Positions 6,194-14,692 of a DNA stretch of 25,781 nucleotides are shown piece by piece. The translations under genes and the position numbers were made by a program. Positions within the stretch are counted from its first letter, which is position 1. Each line of letters starts with the position of its first letter. This stretch comes from an uncultured Porphyromonadaceae bacterium. GTDB taxonomy: Bacteria; Bacteroidota; Bacteroidia; Bacteroidales; Muribaculaceae. The notes under the pieces were generated by a model that worked only from the letters and a program-made list of their open reading frames with translations, was not told where the DNA came from and made no database searches. The DNA lies in NCBI GenBank assembly GCA_900547825.1, contig URII01000037.1, forward strand, positions 1 through 25,781. The letters run 5' to 3'.

Positions 6194-9100
6194 TCCGGAA
6201 GGTGCCGACACGCTCTTCCCGAATATCCCCGAAAGATACTTCTCGCGGAAACGCTCTAAAAGTTCCCAGAAATTAGGCACAAACAGAGTGCCCACCACCG
6301 CGTTCACAAACATGCCGAACACCACCGCGGTGCCCAACGACACGCGGCTGGCAGCCCCGGCACCCGTGGCAAACAACATGGGCATGACACCGAACACAAA
6401 TGCCAGTGCCGTCATCATTATCGGACGGAACCTTATGCGGCCCGCATCCATGGCCGCCTCGCGTATATCCTTGCCTGCCTTGCGGAAATCAACAGCATAT
6501 TCCACTATAAGAATAGCATTCTTGGCCGACAGGCCGAGCAGCAGGATTATACCTATCTGGGTATAGATGCTTATGCTCTGCGACATGAACATACACCCTA
6601 TTATAGCACCGAGTATGGCCGTGGGCATGGATATCACCACCGCCACCGGATCGGTCCAGCTCTCATACTGCGCCGCCAGCACAAGTATGGTTATAACTAC
6701 CGCAAACAGCATCACCATGCTTATCGTGGTGCCCGACTGCGTTTCCTGAAACGCCTCGCCCGTCCACGCATATGAATAATTGTCACCTAAAGCCTTTTCA
6801 ACAATCTCTTCCATGGCTTCGATAGCAGTGGAGGAACTTGTGCCGTGGGCCGGAGTGGCCGTCAACGCCGCCGTCTCATACATATTGTAGCGGTTCACCG
6901 TCGAAGCCCCCATAACAGGTTCCACAGTGGTAAACGACGCAAAGGGCACCATATCGCCCGAAGCATTGGCTACCGAGAGCTTCAGCACATCATCTATATG
7001 CGAGCGTGCCACCCCCTCGGCCGCTATGTTCACCTGATACACACGCCCGAACTCCACAAAATCATTCACATAGCTTCCGCCCATAAACGAGGACAGAGCC
7101 GAAAACACCTGGGCCAAGCTCAGTCCCTGCATCTCCACCTTGTCGCGGTTGATATTCAGCGAATACTGGGGCACACCACCCTCGAAAAGCGAAGTCACCG
7201 AAGCTATGCGTTCATCTTTGTCAGCCGCCGCGCGTACCTCCCCTAAGGCCTGCTCCATCTGCATTGTGCCGAGATTGTTGATATCCAGAAGCTGCATTTC
7301 CAGCCCCGACGTCATGCCGAGTCCCGGAATGGCGGGAGGATTCACCGAAAATATCACAGGTTCCTCCAAAGTGGCCGTGATCTCGCCCACCCTTGCTATA
7401 ATAGCGTCGACGCTCTCGCTTTTGGCCTTGCGCTGGCTCCACGGCTTGAGCGTGACGAACAGCGATCCCAAGTTGCTGGCGTTGCCGCCGCCCATCATGG
7501 AGGCACCGGATATCGATATCACATCATCCACACCCGGCACCGTCAGCAGGCTGTCGGTAACCTGCCGCATCACTGCCTCAGTGCGCTCAAGCGACGCGCC
7601 GGTAGGCAACTGCACCGAAGTCATGAAATAACCCATATCTTCCGAAGGCACATAGCTTGTAGGCCATTTCAGAAATCCCCAGAACGCCGCAACCGTAAGA
7701 GCCACATAAATTCCGATGGCCACAACAGGTTTCTTTAGAAAATGTCCCACTATCCTGACATAAGAGTCGAGCACCGCTCCATAACCCTTGTTGAACCACC
7801 GGTAAAGGAAGAACTTTGCAGGTTTGCGCGGGCGCAGGAACAAAGCACACATGGCCGGAGTGAACGTCAGGGCGTTGAAGCCCGAGAAAGCCGTTGATAC
7901 GGCGATTGTCAGTGCGAACTGCTTGTAAAGCTCACCTGTGATACCTGATATGAATGCCGTGGGGATAAACACCGAAAGAAGCACAAGCACCTCTCCCACC
8001 ACCGGGCCCTGAAGTTCCCTCATGGCCTGTTCGGCAGCCTTGCGGGGCGAAAGTTTGCCCTCATCCACTATTCGGGCACAGTCCTCAACCACCACTATGG
8101 CGTCATCCACCACTATGGCTATGGCGAGCACCAGGCCGAAAAGGGTAAGAGTATTGATTGTGAATCCCATAAGTTTCATAACCGCGAACGTGGCTATCAG
8201 CGACACGGGTATTGTGAGCATAGGTATTATCACCGTGCGCCAGTTCTGCAGGAACAGCAGTATGACCAGCATCACTATAAGGGTGGTCTCCACAAAGGTC
8301 ACCAACACCTCGTCAATCGAGGCCGTGACGAAATCTGTCGTATCCATTATCACCCTGTAATGCACACCGGGCGGGAAATAACGCTGTAGCTCGTCAAGCT
8401 TGGCTTTGACATTCTTCGACACCTCGAGGGCATTGGCACCCGGAAGCTGCTTTATCCCAAGCAGCCCTGCAGGATGGTTAGATACACCGGCCGACATACC
8501 GTATGACTCCGATCCCAAGTCCACCCGCGCTACGTCATGCAACCTCAGCAGGGAATTGTCAGCACCGGTGCGTATCACTATGTTGCCGAATTCCTCCGGT
8601 GTCGTAAGGCGTCCACGCGAAGTCAGCGTATACTGGAATGCCGCACCGCCGGCATATGGCGGCGCGCCCACATTGCCGGCCGACACCTCCATGTTCTGTG
8701 CCTCTATCGCCGCCCGCACATCGTCAGGAGTCACGCCGCGGATGCGCATCTTTTCCGGGTCGAGCCACACCCTCATGGAGTATTCGCCGGCACCGAAGGC
8801 TGCAACACCGCCCACACCCTCAACTCGTGAGAGTTCGTTTACTATGTTGAGCTGCGCATAGTTTGTGAGATAGAGTGCATCATAATTGTGGGCCGAATCA
8901 CCCTCTATCCCCACAAACAGCACGATATTGGACGACTCCGACATAACCTGTACCCCCTGCTGCTGAACCGCCGACGGAAGCTGCGGCTCGGCCACAGCCA
9001 CACGGTTCTGGACCTTGACCATAGCCATGTCCAGATCCGTACCCACCTCGAATGTCACTGTGAGCTGATATGAGCCATCGCTCGACGAGCTTGAACTCAT

Positions 9101-9334
9101 GTACATCATGCCCTCCACACCGTTCACCTGTTCCTCAATGGGAACGCCGATGGTCTTGGCCACCGTCTCCGCATCCGCGCCGGGATAAACAGCCGACACA
9201 ATCACTGTAGGCGGCGTTATGTCAGGAAACTGGGCTACAGGAAGTGACTTTACCGTAAGAAGCCCCACAAGCACCATCAGCACTGCAAGCACCGTGGCAA
9301 ATATAGGGCGGTCAATGAAAAATTTCGAAAACAT
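6149..9334 (-). CDS. RND multidrug efflux pump, inner-membrane subunit (HAE1/AcrB type)
   Basis: This is the proton-driven pump of a tripartite efflux system that exports hydrophobic and amphiphilic compounds such as drugs and bile salts. It has 1061 residues, the usual size, and begins with the family opening MFSKFFIDRPIFATVLAV. Proton-relay residues are in place: Asp410 and Asp411 in VVDDAIVVVE (helix 4) and Lys938 in GLSAKNAILIVEYA (helix 10). RIRFRPIMMTALAF follows near residue 966. Two large periplasmic loops (~30-330 and ~555-870) form the porter domain. The C-terminal tail after ~1040 is Ser/Pro/Gly-rich and its codons overlap the YigZ-family gene. It is the last gene of the operon, 22 nt after the adaptor. 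Substrates cannot be told from sequence. Confidence 0.95.
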   Translation of the reverse strand: MFSKFFIDRPIFATVLAVLMVLVGLLTVKSLPVAQFPDITPPTVIVSAVYPGADAETVAKTIGVPIEEQVNGVEGMMYMSSSSSSDGSYQLTVTFEVGTDLDMAMVKVQNRVAVAEPQLPSAVQQQGVQVMSESSNIVLFVGIEGDSAHNYDALYLTNYAQLNIVNELSRVEGVGGVAAFGAGEYSMRVWLDPEKMRIRGVTPDDVRAAIEAQNMEVSAGNVGAPPYAGGAAFQYTLTSRGRLTTPEEFGNIVIRTGADNSLLRLHDVARVDLGSESYGMSAGVSNHPAGLLGIKQLPGANALEVSKNVKAKLDELQRYFPPGVHYRVIMDTTDFVTASIDEVLVTFVETTLIVMLVILLFLQNWRTVIIPMLTIPVSLIATFAVMKLMGFTINTLTLFGLVLAIAIVVDDAIVVVEDCARIVDEGKLSPRKAAEQAMRELQGPVVGEVLVLLSVFIPTAFISGITGELYKQFALTIAVSTAFSGFNALTFTPAMCALFLRPRKPAKFFLYRWFNKGYGAVLDSYVRIVGHFLKKPVVAIGIYVALTVAAFWGFLKWPTSYVPSEDMGYFMTSVQLPTGASLERTEAVMRQVTDSLLTVPGVDDVISISGASMMGGGNASNLGSLFVTLKPWSQRKAKSESVDAIIARVGEITATLEEPVIFSVNPPAIPGLGMTSGLEMQLLDINNLGTMQMEQALGEVRAAADKDERIASVTSLFEGGVPQYSLNINRDKVEMQGLSLAQVFSALSSFMGGSYVNDFVEFGRVYQVNIAAEGVARSHIDDVLKLSVANASGDMVPFASFTTVEPVMGASTVNRYNMYETAALTATPAHGTSSSTAIEAMEEIVEKALGDNYSYAWTGEAFQETQSGTTISMVMLFAVVITILVLAAQYESWTDPVAVVISMPTAILGAIIGCMFMSQSISIYTQIGIILLLGLSAKNAILIVEYAVDFRKAGKDIREAAMDAGRIRFRPIMMTALAFVFGVMPMLFATGAGAASRVSLGTAVVFGMFVNAVVGTLFVPNFWELLERFREKYLSGIFGKSVSAPSGSADNSTGPGEPPLP
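6184..6210. repeat. GC-rich inverted repeat at the convergent gene overlap
   Basis: TGTCGGC (6184-6190) pairs with GCCGACA (6204-6210) around a 13-nt loop containing the YigZ-family stop codon. It is the only stem I found near the 3' ends of the two converging genes. No T-run follows on either strand, so a termination role is only a possibility. Confidence 0.3.
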
Positions 9335-9356
9335 GGCGTTCAGCGGTAAACAGGGT

Positions 9357-10478
9357 TCAACGTTTCATAACGGGCTTTACGGTCATTCCGTCGCGCACCT
9401 TGAGCATAGCCTTGGTGACATAGCGCTGGTCCTTAGAAATCCCGGATGTGACTATCCGCAGCGAATCGCGCACAAGGTCGCCTACCTTGACAGGTGTGTA
9501 CACCACCTTTCCCGAATCGTTGACCACATATACATACCGTCCCTGTTGGTCCGATCCTATCGACGCCGCTTTAACCAGCACCGCGTCAGGAACAACCGCA
9601 TAGGGGAGCGACACCGTGGCATACATTCCGTCCTTAAGCTCATTATAGGGATTTTCGAGGCGTATGCGAAGCCTCAGTGTACCTGTGGAGCGGTTTATAT
9701 CAGGCGACACATACGTAAGTTTACCTGCATAGTCATGCGGCAGCTTAGGGTCAAAAATAACGGGCACACTGTCGTAATCAATCCCTTTGCGGTCATTGCG
9801 CGAGGCTATCATCTTCATGTACTGGTTGTCCTCCACATTGAAATAGGCATTTACCTGACGGTCATCGTAGATCGTGGCGAGATTTACAGGCGCTCCCGCT
9901 CCGGCAAGATAATCGCCGTCGGATGGCCCCGAGGTGGTGATATGTCCTGTAATGGGTGCACGGACCACACAATAGCTGAGATTGGTGTTGGCCGTCTGCA
10001 ATGCCGCGGCGGCATTGCGTATGGCAGCCTCGGCCTGCTTCATGTTGCTCTCGGCCTGTATCACATCCATTTGGCTTACAGCATCGCTTTCCAACGCCTT
10101 TTTCATTGCGGCATACTGGTGCGAGGCATAGTCGTAAGAGGCACGTGCCGTCTCAAGCTGCGCACGTGCCTGCTGCACCGCATCGCGGTACTGCGTGTCC
10201 TCGATTGTGAATAACACCTGCCCCTGCTGCACAAGATCGCCGGGGTTATATGACGACGCACGCAGATAACCGTTCACTCTCGCCACAAGATTGACCGACG
10301 ATGCAGCCGACAGATATCCCGGATAAGACTTTGACAGCACCACCGAATCCGTTTCAGGAAACGCCACCTCCACCTGTTCGGGCTGTTCTGACGCATCATG
10401 TTTACCGCCTGAACACGCTGAAAGGGATGCTGCCGCTATCGGCGCCACTATGATAATTGAGATTATTGCAGTTCTCAT
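9357..10478 (-). CDS. RND efflux periplasmic adaptor (membrane fusion protein), lipoprotein
   Basis: The adaptor links the inner-membrane pump to the outer-membrane channel. The 373-residue protein has a lipoprotein signal (lipobox LSAC, Cys22) that would anchor it to a membrane. A lipoyl half-motif (VARVNGYLRASSYNPGDLVQQGQVLFTIED, described here by its central VNGYLRAS) is followed by an alpha-helical hairpin rich in Ala/Gln (~85-165). The second lipoyl half (LSYCVVRAPITGHI) and beta-barrel and membrane-proximal domains come after it. This is the AcrA/MexA order. It lies 46 nt after the channel gene and 22 nt before the pump, as expected for one operon making a stoichiometric complex. Confidence 0.93.
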   Translation of the reverse strand: MRTAIISIIIVAPIAAASLSACSGGKHDASEQPEQVEVAFPETDSVVLSKSYPGYLSAASSVNLVARVNGYLRASSYNPGDLVQQGQVLFTIEDTQYRDAVQQARAQLETARASYDYASHQYAAMKKALESDAVSQMDVIQAESNMKQAEAAIRNAAAALQTANTNLSYCVVRAPITGHITTSGPSDGDYLAGAGAPVNLATIYDDRQVNAYFNVEDNQYMKMIASRNDRKGIDYDSVPVIFDPKLPHDYAGKLTYVSPDINRSTGTLRLRIRLENPYNELKDGMYATVSLPYAVVPDAVLVKAASIGSDQQGRYVYVVNDSGKVVYTPVKVGDLVRDSLRIVTSGISKDQRYVTKAMLKVRDGMTVKPVMKR

Positions 10479-10524
10479 AGCCTACTCTTATATAGTTGAT
10501 AGTGATTTTTACAGTTACAGGCGA

Positions 10525-11958
10525 TTACGGTTCCCAGCCTCCTCCGAGAGCCTCATATATGTTGACCAAAGCCTGGAGGGCATTGCCGCGGGCTGCCACA
10601 AGGTTGTCGGCATATGAGAGCAAGGTAAGCTGGGCGTCGGCCACATTGGTGAACCCCGACAGACCACTCTTGTAGAGATCCACTGACAGTTCCAGTTCAC
10701 GCGTTGACTCATCCACCACATCCTTAAGCAGATTGATCTGCCTGAATGTGTTGGTATAGGAAGTCATGGCATCGTCCACCTCCTTGAGCGCAGTCATAAC
10801 CATGAGGTTATAGTTGTCGATACCTATCTGCATGTTCTCCCTTGCCTCGTTCAGCGCATAACTGCGCGAAAGGCCCGAAAACAGTGTCCATGTCAGCGTG
10901 GGGGCGATTGTATAAGTAAAGCTGTTGCTTCGGAAAAGATCGCCGGCATTGTGGGCCGCAGTGCCTATTGAGCCGTTGAGCGAAAGGGTGGGAAGAAAAT
11001 CCTTCTTGGCCACTCCGAGATCAGCGGCATAGGAGGCCAACTCGTGCTCCGCCGCCACTATGTCAGGGCGGCGTCTGAGCAAGTCCATAGGCACTCCGGT
11101 GCGCACCAGCTGTATGTAATCCGGCATGGGACGCGCCGTGCCGAGCAGTCCGTACAGTTCATTCGCCGGCACTGCGGTAAGCACCGACAACAGGTTTATC
11201 GCACTCCTTATGGAGGTGTCAAGCAGCGGCAGTGATGCCTTGGTGGAATACAGCACCGTCCGGGCCTGGGCCACATCAAGGCCCTGGGCCAGCCCGCATT
11301 CCTTACGGGCTTCGGTTATCTTCACTATCCGCTCCTGCGATGCTATATGCTCAACGGCCACAGCTTCGCGTGCCTGATAGGTGCGAAGCTGAAAATAGGC
11401 CGAGGCGATATTGCCGCATAGGGTTACCATCGTGGCCGCATATTGCGCCCGGGATGCCTGCCACATTGACTTCTTGGCTTTGGCTTGTGAGGCTATCTTG
11501 CCAAACACGTCAATCTGCCAGTTCATGTTGAATCCCAAGGAAAAATAACTCTCGGTTGAGGCGTCGGCATGAGGGGAGATCATCGCACCCGAAGTGCGGC
11601 TCTTGGTCCAGCCACCGTCGAACGTTATCGTGGGGAAATATTGCGACCTCACTCTGTTGAGGGTCTGCCTGGCTATTTCCATCCGGCGTGCCGCCATCAG
11701 CACATTGTAGTTATTTTCAACCCCCATCGCCATGAGGGTGTCGAGCGTGGGATCATTGAAGCTTCTCCACCAGCGGTCCTCGGTAGGCACCGTCTGGTTG
11801 AAGTGTTCCGTATAGGCCCACCGCTGCGGGAGCGAGTCAGCCGGCTGCGGAAGCTGGCCGGCGGCTTCGGCCCGGAGCGGGAAAACACCCGCTCCGGCTG
11901 CTGCGAGCCACAACATCCCTTTCAGAAAAAACAGTTGTTGAACGTGAGTGAGTTTCAT
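10525..11958 (-). CDS. RND efflux outer-membrane channel (TolC/OprM, NodT-type)
   Basis: The 477-residue protein is the outer-membrane exit duct of the efflux system. The mature part shows the two-repeat outer-membrane factor structure: WWRSFNDPTLDTLM near the start, long amphipathic helices (NVLMAARRMEIARQTLNRVR and later YALNEARENMQIGIDNYN), the DLLRRRPDIVAAEHEL signature, and LTWTLFSGL. The N-terminus (LWLAAAGAGVFPLRAEAAG) looks like an ordinary Sec signal cleaved near AEA, without the lipobox Cys seen in many OprM-type relatives. It is first in the operon on the minus strand, ahead of adaptor and pump. A GAGG lies about 6 nt before the start codon. Confidence 0.93.
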   Translation of the reverse strand: MKLTHVQQLFFLKGMLWLAAAGAGVFPLRAEAAGQLPQPADSLPQRWAYTEHFNQTVPTEDRWWRSFNDPTLDTLMAMGVENNYNVLMAARRMEIARQTLNRVRSQYFPTITFDGGWTKSRTSGAMISPHADASTESYFSLGFNMNWQIDVFGKIASQAKAKKSMWQASRAQYAATMVTLCGNIASAYFQLRTYQAREAVAVEHIASQERIVKITEARKECGLAQGLDVAQARTVLYSTKASLPLLDTSIRSAINLLSVLTAVPANELYGLLGTARPMPDYIQLVRTGVPMDLLRRRPDIVAAEHELASYAADLGVAKKDFLPTLSLNGSIGTAAHNAGDLFRSNSFTYTIAPTLTWTLFSGLSRSYALNEARENMQIGIDNYNLMVMTALKEVDDAMTSYTNTFRQINLLKDVVDESTRELELSVDLYKSGLSGFTNVADAQLTLLSYADNLVAARGNALQALVNIYEALGGGWEP

Positions 11959-12010
11959 TTAAACCTCGTTTATAACTATAACCCATGCACAGGGCGAATC
12001 GTTCACTCAC
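11944..12010 (-). promoter_or_regulatory. Possible leader hairpin masking the start of the efflux operon
   Basis: On the minus strand, GTGAGTGA in the untranslated leader (12010-12003) is complementary to TCACTCAC in codons 3-5 of the channel gene (11951-11944). Pairing would enclose the start codon in a ~51-nt loop. The stem is only 8 bp, so chance is possible. I found no good TAnnTTTG match in this 138-bp divergent region; the nearest is TAGGCTTG at 12047-12040, without a -33 partner. Confidence 0.25.
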
Positions 12011-12096
12011 CGCAATGGTTTTTAACATTCTCCACATTACAAGCCTACTCCCCCGATATACAATATAGAGCGCCCCAATTCCGTTAAGAATATACT

Positions 12097-13509
12097 ATGA
12101 ACGCATTGAAAAATATAATCTTTATACTTCTCACGGCTCTCACGGCAATGGTGGGCGCCACTTCCTGCATCGAGGACGGCATATCCTCCAATCCAGCCCA
12201 TCAGCCTGTGTTCTCGTGCGACACCCTGCACATGGGCGTCGTTTTTACGGATGAGGGCACCCCCACATACCGTTTCATGGTCTACAACCGCCACGACAAG
12301 ATAATGAACATATCGTCGGTAGGCGTACGCAACGACAGCGGCACCGACATATTCCGCATCAATGTTGACGGACAGAGCGGCCGCCATTTCTCCAACATCG
12401 AGATACGCCCCAAGGATTCGATATATGTGTTTGTCGAGGCTACCATCCCCCCTTCGGGAAAGGATCTGCCTGTGGATATCCGCGACCATGTAGACTTCAT
12501 CACCAACGGGGTCAGCACCTCCGTGGTTCTTGACGCTCAGGGTCAGGATGTGATACGCTGCCGCGGCGAAGTTATCTCGTCGGACACCCGTTGGAGTCCC
12601 GGCAAACCGCGCAAGATACTTGACTCCCTCGTGGTGGCCGAAGGCGCCACACTCACCTTGGAAGCCGGAGTGAAGCTTCTTTTCCACGACAAGGCCCGGC
12701 TCACGGTCCACGGCACACTCATAACCCTCGGCACCCCCGAAAACATGGTGGAACTGTGTGGTGACCGCACAGGCAACGTTGTGGGCGACATAACTTTCGA
12801 CATAATGTCGAACCAATGGGAAGGGGTGGTGTTCCGTCCCACAAGCCGGGGCAACAGTCTAAGCCACACTGACATCCGCAACACCGCATGGGGAGTTCAG
12901 GTTGACTCTGTGGCCTCATCATCCTCAGCTCCGGCCCTGCGCATGCTCAACTGCCGTCTCCACAACTCAGCCGGCTACGCTTTCGTGGCCTACCATTCCG
13001 CCGTAGAGGCTGTGGGCTGCGAATTTTCCGACGCTTCCAACGGCGTGGTATGGCTCTCCGGAGGCGAACACATATTCAACCACTGCACGTTCGCCAACTA
13101 TTATCTGTTCTCAGCCCTCGGAGGCCCCGCTATACAGTTCTCACACGTTGACGACGACACCGACGATGGCTCCGGCCTACCCCGCCTGCGGGCCGATTTC
13201 ACCAACTCTATAATCTACGGCAACGGATCCGAACTATCCCATGATGATTTCACCGGGCTCCCCGTAACATTCCGTAGGTGCCTTTTCAAGAGCGAGGGCA
13301 ACGATGATGACAACTTCATCAACTGCCTGTGGGACACCGATCCCCTCTACTTCACCGAACGGGAGGAATACATATTCGACTACCGCCTGCGCGACGAATC
13401 CCCTGCCCTCAACGCAGCCGACGCCTCCCTAACTCTCCCCTCGGCCGCCACCGACCGTTACGGGGTCTCCCGCCTCCCCACCCCATCACTCGGCGCCTAC
13501 CAGGAATAA
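12097..13509 (+). CDS. surface lipoprotein with parallel beta-helix repeats
   Basis: The 470-residue protein starts with a lipoprotein signal (lipobox ATSC, Cys24). Residues ~35-155 look like an all-beta domain (YRFMVYNRHDKIMNISSVGV, then IRPKDSIYVFVEATI). From ~170 onward, short repeats of the right-handed beta-helix type dominate: LTLEAGVKLLFHDKARLTVHGTL, then WEGVVFRP, LRMLNCRLHNSAGYAF, VEAVGCEF and FTNSIIYGNGSEL. The end (SPALNAADA...DRYGVSRLPTPSLGAYQE) is the usual closing segment of Bacteroidota beta-helix proteins. The family includes polysaccharide lyases and adhesins, but I see no catalytic signature. It is divergent from the efflux operon; no clear promoter was found. Confidence 0.8.
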   Translation: MNALKNIIFILLTALTAMVGATSCIEDGISSNPAHQPVFSCDTLHMGVVFTDEGTPTYRFMVYNRHDKIMNISSVGVRNDSGTDIFRINVDGQSGRHFSNIEIRPKDSIYVFVEATIPPSGKDLPVDIRDHVDFITNGVSTSVVLDAQGQDVIRCRGEVISSDTRWSPGKPRKILDSLVVAEGATLTLEAGVKLLFHDKARLTVHGTLITLGTPENMVELCGDRTGNVVGDITFDIMSNQWEGVVFRPTSRGNSLSHTDIRNTAWGVQVDSVASSSSAPALRMLNCRLHNSAGYAFVAYHSAVEAVGCEFSDASNGVVWLSGGEHIFNHCTFANYYLFSALGGPAIQFSHVDDDTDDGSGLPRLRADFTNSIIYGNGSELSHDDFTGLPVTFRRCLFKSEGNDDDNFINCLWDTDPLYFTEREEYIFDYRLRDESPALNAADASLTLPSAATDRYGVSRLPTPSLGAYQE

Positions 13510-13541
13510 TAATATTATTAATGCTATTTTAAAGTCCTCAC

Positions 13542-13757
13542 ATGCAAAAATTACTTTTAACCGCAATATGCATAATTGCATCCCTTCAACTTCCCGCACA
13601 GGATATTTCAACTAATGATGTTAATGAAACCGATTGGGTAATTGAGGAAGAAGTTGTTACTGAACCCGACGGCTTTATTATGGCATTCACGGAGAATAAG
13701 AAGTGGCAACTGCTCGGCGTTTTCCTTGATAAAAACGGATTGGGATATACGAAATAG
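13542..13757 (+). CDS. small secreted protein of unknown function
   Basis: This 71-residue frame encodes a convincing signal peptide (MQKLLLTAICIIASLQLPAQ), an acidic stretch (WVIEEEVVTEPDG) and a short C-terminal part (MAFTENKKWQLLGVFLDKNGLGY). I do not recognise the family. Codons are more AT-rich at third positions than in the preceding gene. The start is 32 nt after the beta-helix gene, so the two could be co-transcribed. The mature part is only ~50 residues, so it may be a truncated remnant of a longer protein rather than a complete one. The signal peptide is the main reason for believing it is coding. Confidence 0.5.
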   Translation: MQKLLLTAICIIASLQLPAQDISTNDVNETDWVIEEEVVTEPDGFIMAFTENKKWQLLGVFLDKNGLGYTK

Positions 13758-13930
13758 CTGCATATTCCACACAATGTCAATGTGCTCTTTTGCTACGTAG
13801 CCGCAAAATTACACACTACCCCAATCCTCTCTTATGCGAAAACATCCGGTTCCGAAACCTTTCAAAAAAACCCAGCCCCTTCCGTTTAACACATTTTAAA
13901 TGGGGGGGTGATTTGTGATTCATTTTTTCG

Positions 13931-13938
13931 TATATTTG
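13931..13938 (+). promoter_or_regulatory. Bacteroidota -7 box (TATATTTG)
   Basis: TATATTTG matches TAnnTTTG exactly and places a start site near 13945, 28 nt before the next gene. The nearest TTTG (13912-13915) is 15 nt upstream, shorter than the usual ~20, so the -33 part is uncertain. Confidence 0.55.
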
Positions 13939-13972
13939 CAAAAATAGTTTTACATAACGCCATCCGGACACT

Positions 13973-14626
13973 ATGAAAAAGATTTTACTGACAACCGCCG
14001 CTTTGTTCATCTGCGCCATTGCCCCGGCGCAGAGTAAGCCATGTGTGTCGGACTCACTGCTCCGCACCTTCCATTTTGAATCCGATACAAAATGGCCGTT
14101 TGTGTACGTCAACGGCAAATACATCACCGGCTTCGGCGTACGGGATATGGACAACATACCCTACGAAAAAATTGAAAAGATCACTGTCAAAGACGATGAA
14201 TACGGCAACCGAGCCATATTCGTCACCTATCCCGAAGCGGTGGTTGATTCAATCCACCAGTCGATGAAACATCTGTTTATATACGACGATCCACAAGTAT
14301 TTTTCCAAGGCGACAACGGCAGCGGCGATGCGCTACTCCGCTGGATAAAAGAGAATCAGATCATACCCGAAGGCTTCAAGGGCAACGAACGCGTGATAGT
14401 GAAGTTCAAGATCAATCCCGACGGCACTGTGTCCGACGCAGCCATATTCCGTCCTTCAAAAATCGAGGCACTGAATCAGGACGCCCTGCGCCTTGTCAGC
14501 ATAATGCCCCGCTTTAAAGTAGTCTATTACAATCCGAGGAGATTACCGATCCGTTACACCCTCCCAATACGCTACCGCGCCCCTGACCCGGAAAAAGCCC
14601 CCGAAGGCACCCTCCACATCCGCTAA
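13973..14626 (+). CDS. secreted protein with plug-like and TonB C-terminal-like domains
   Basis: The 217-residue protein has a signal peptide (MKKILLTTAALFICAIAPAQ). Residues ~43-85 (VYVNGKYITGF, MDNIPYEKIEKITVKDDEYGNRAIFVTY) resemble the mini plug-like motif that Bacteroidota attach to TonB-type proteins, with IPYEKIEKITVKDD standing for the usual NPxDIESIxVLKD. Residues ~115-201 (LLRWIKENQIIPEGFKGNERVIVKFKINPDGTVSDAAI, MPRFK, IRYTLPIRY) fit the TonB C-terminal fold. Unlike true TonB, it has no N-terminal anchor beyond the cleavable signal and no Pro-rich spanner. It therefore probably acts free in the periplasm or at the outer membrane; its partner is unknown. No receptor or exbBD genes are nearby. 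Confidence 0.72.
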   Translation: MKKILLTTAALFICAIAPAQSKPCVSDSLLRTFHFESDTKWPFVYVNGKYITGFGVRDMDNIPYEKIEKITVKDDEYGNRAIFVTYPEAVVDSIHQSMKHLFIYDDPQVFFQGDNGSGDALLRWIKENQIIPEGFKGNERVIVKFKINPDGTVSDAAIFRPSKIEALNQDALRLVSIMPRFKVVYYNPRRLPIRYTLPIRYRAPDPEKAPEGTLHIR

Positions 14627-14692
14627 CTATTAAAATTGGATTCTGCCACCGTTATAAAACCATTCAGATGCACCAGACAAGATTTAAATTGA

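Noticed and set aside
9219..10214. 331-codon open frame on the plus strand, antisense to the efflux adaptor and pump
   Set aside because: Its product is rich in His, Arg and Cys with no domain or signal, while the opposite strand encodes well-conserved proteins. It is a high-GC shadow frame.
12037..12816. 259-codon minus-strand open frame opposite the beta-helix lipoprotein
   Set aside because: It has no signal, domain or spacing logic, and runs across the intergenic region upstream of the lipoprotein.
13507..13520. 14-bp AT palindrome TAATAATATTATTA at the beta-helix stop codon
   Set aside because: It consists only of A and T in an AT-rich gap with no T-run beyond it, so chance is sufficient.
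13804..13811. TAATTTTG promoter-like box on the minus strand
   Set aside because: No -33 partner and no gene start downstream in that direction; the AT-rich gap makes chance matches likely.
13816..14157. 113-codon minus-strand open frame around the promoter of the TonB-C-like gene
   Set aside because: It runs opposite the signal peptide and promoter of a better-supported gene and shows no family features.
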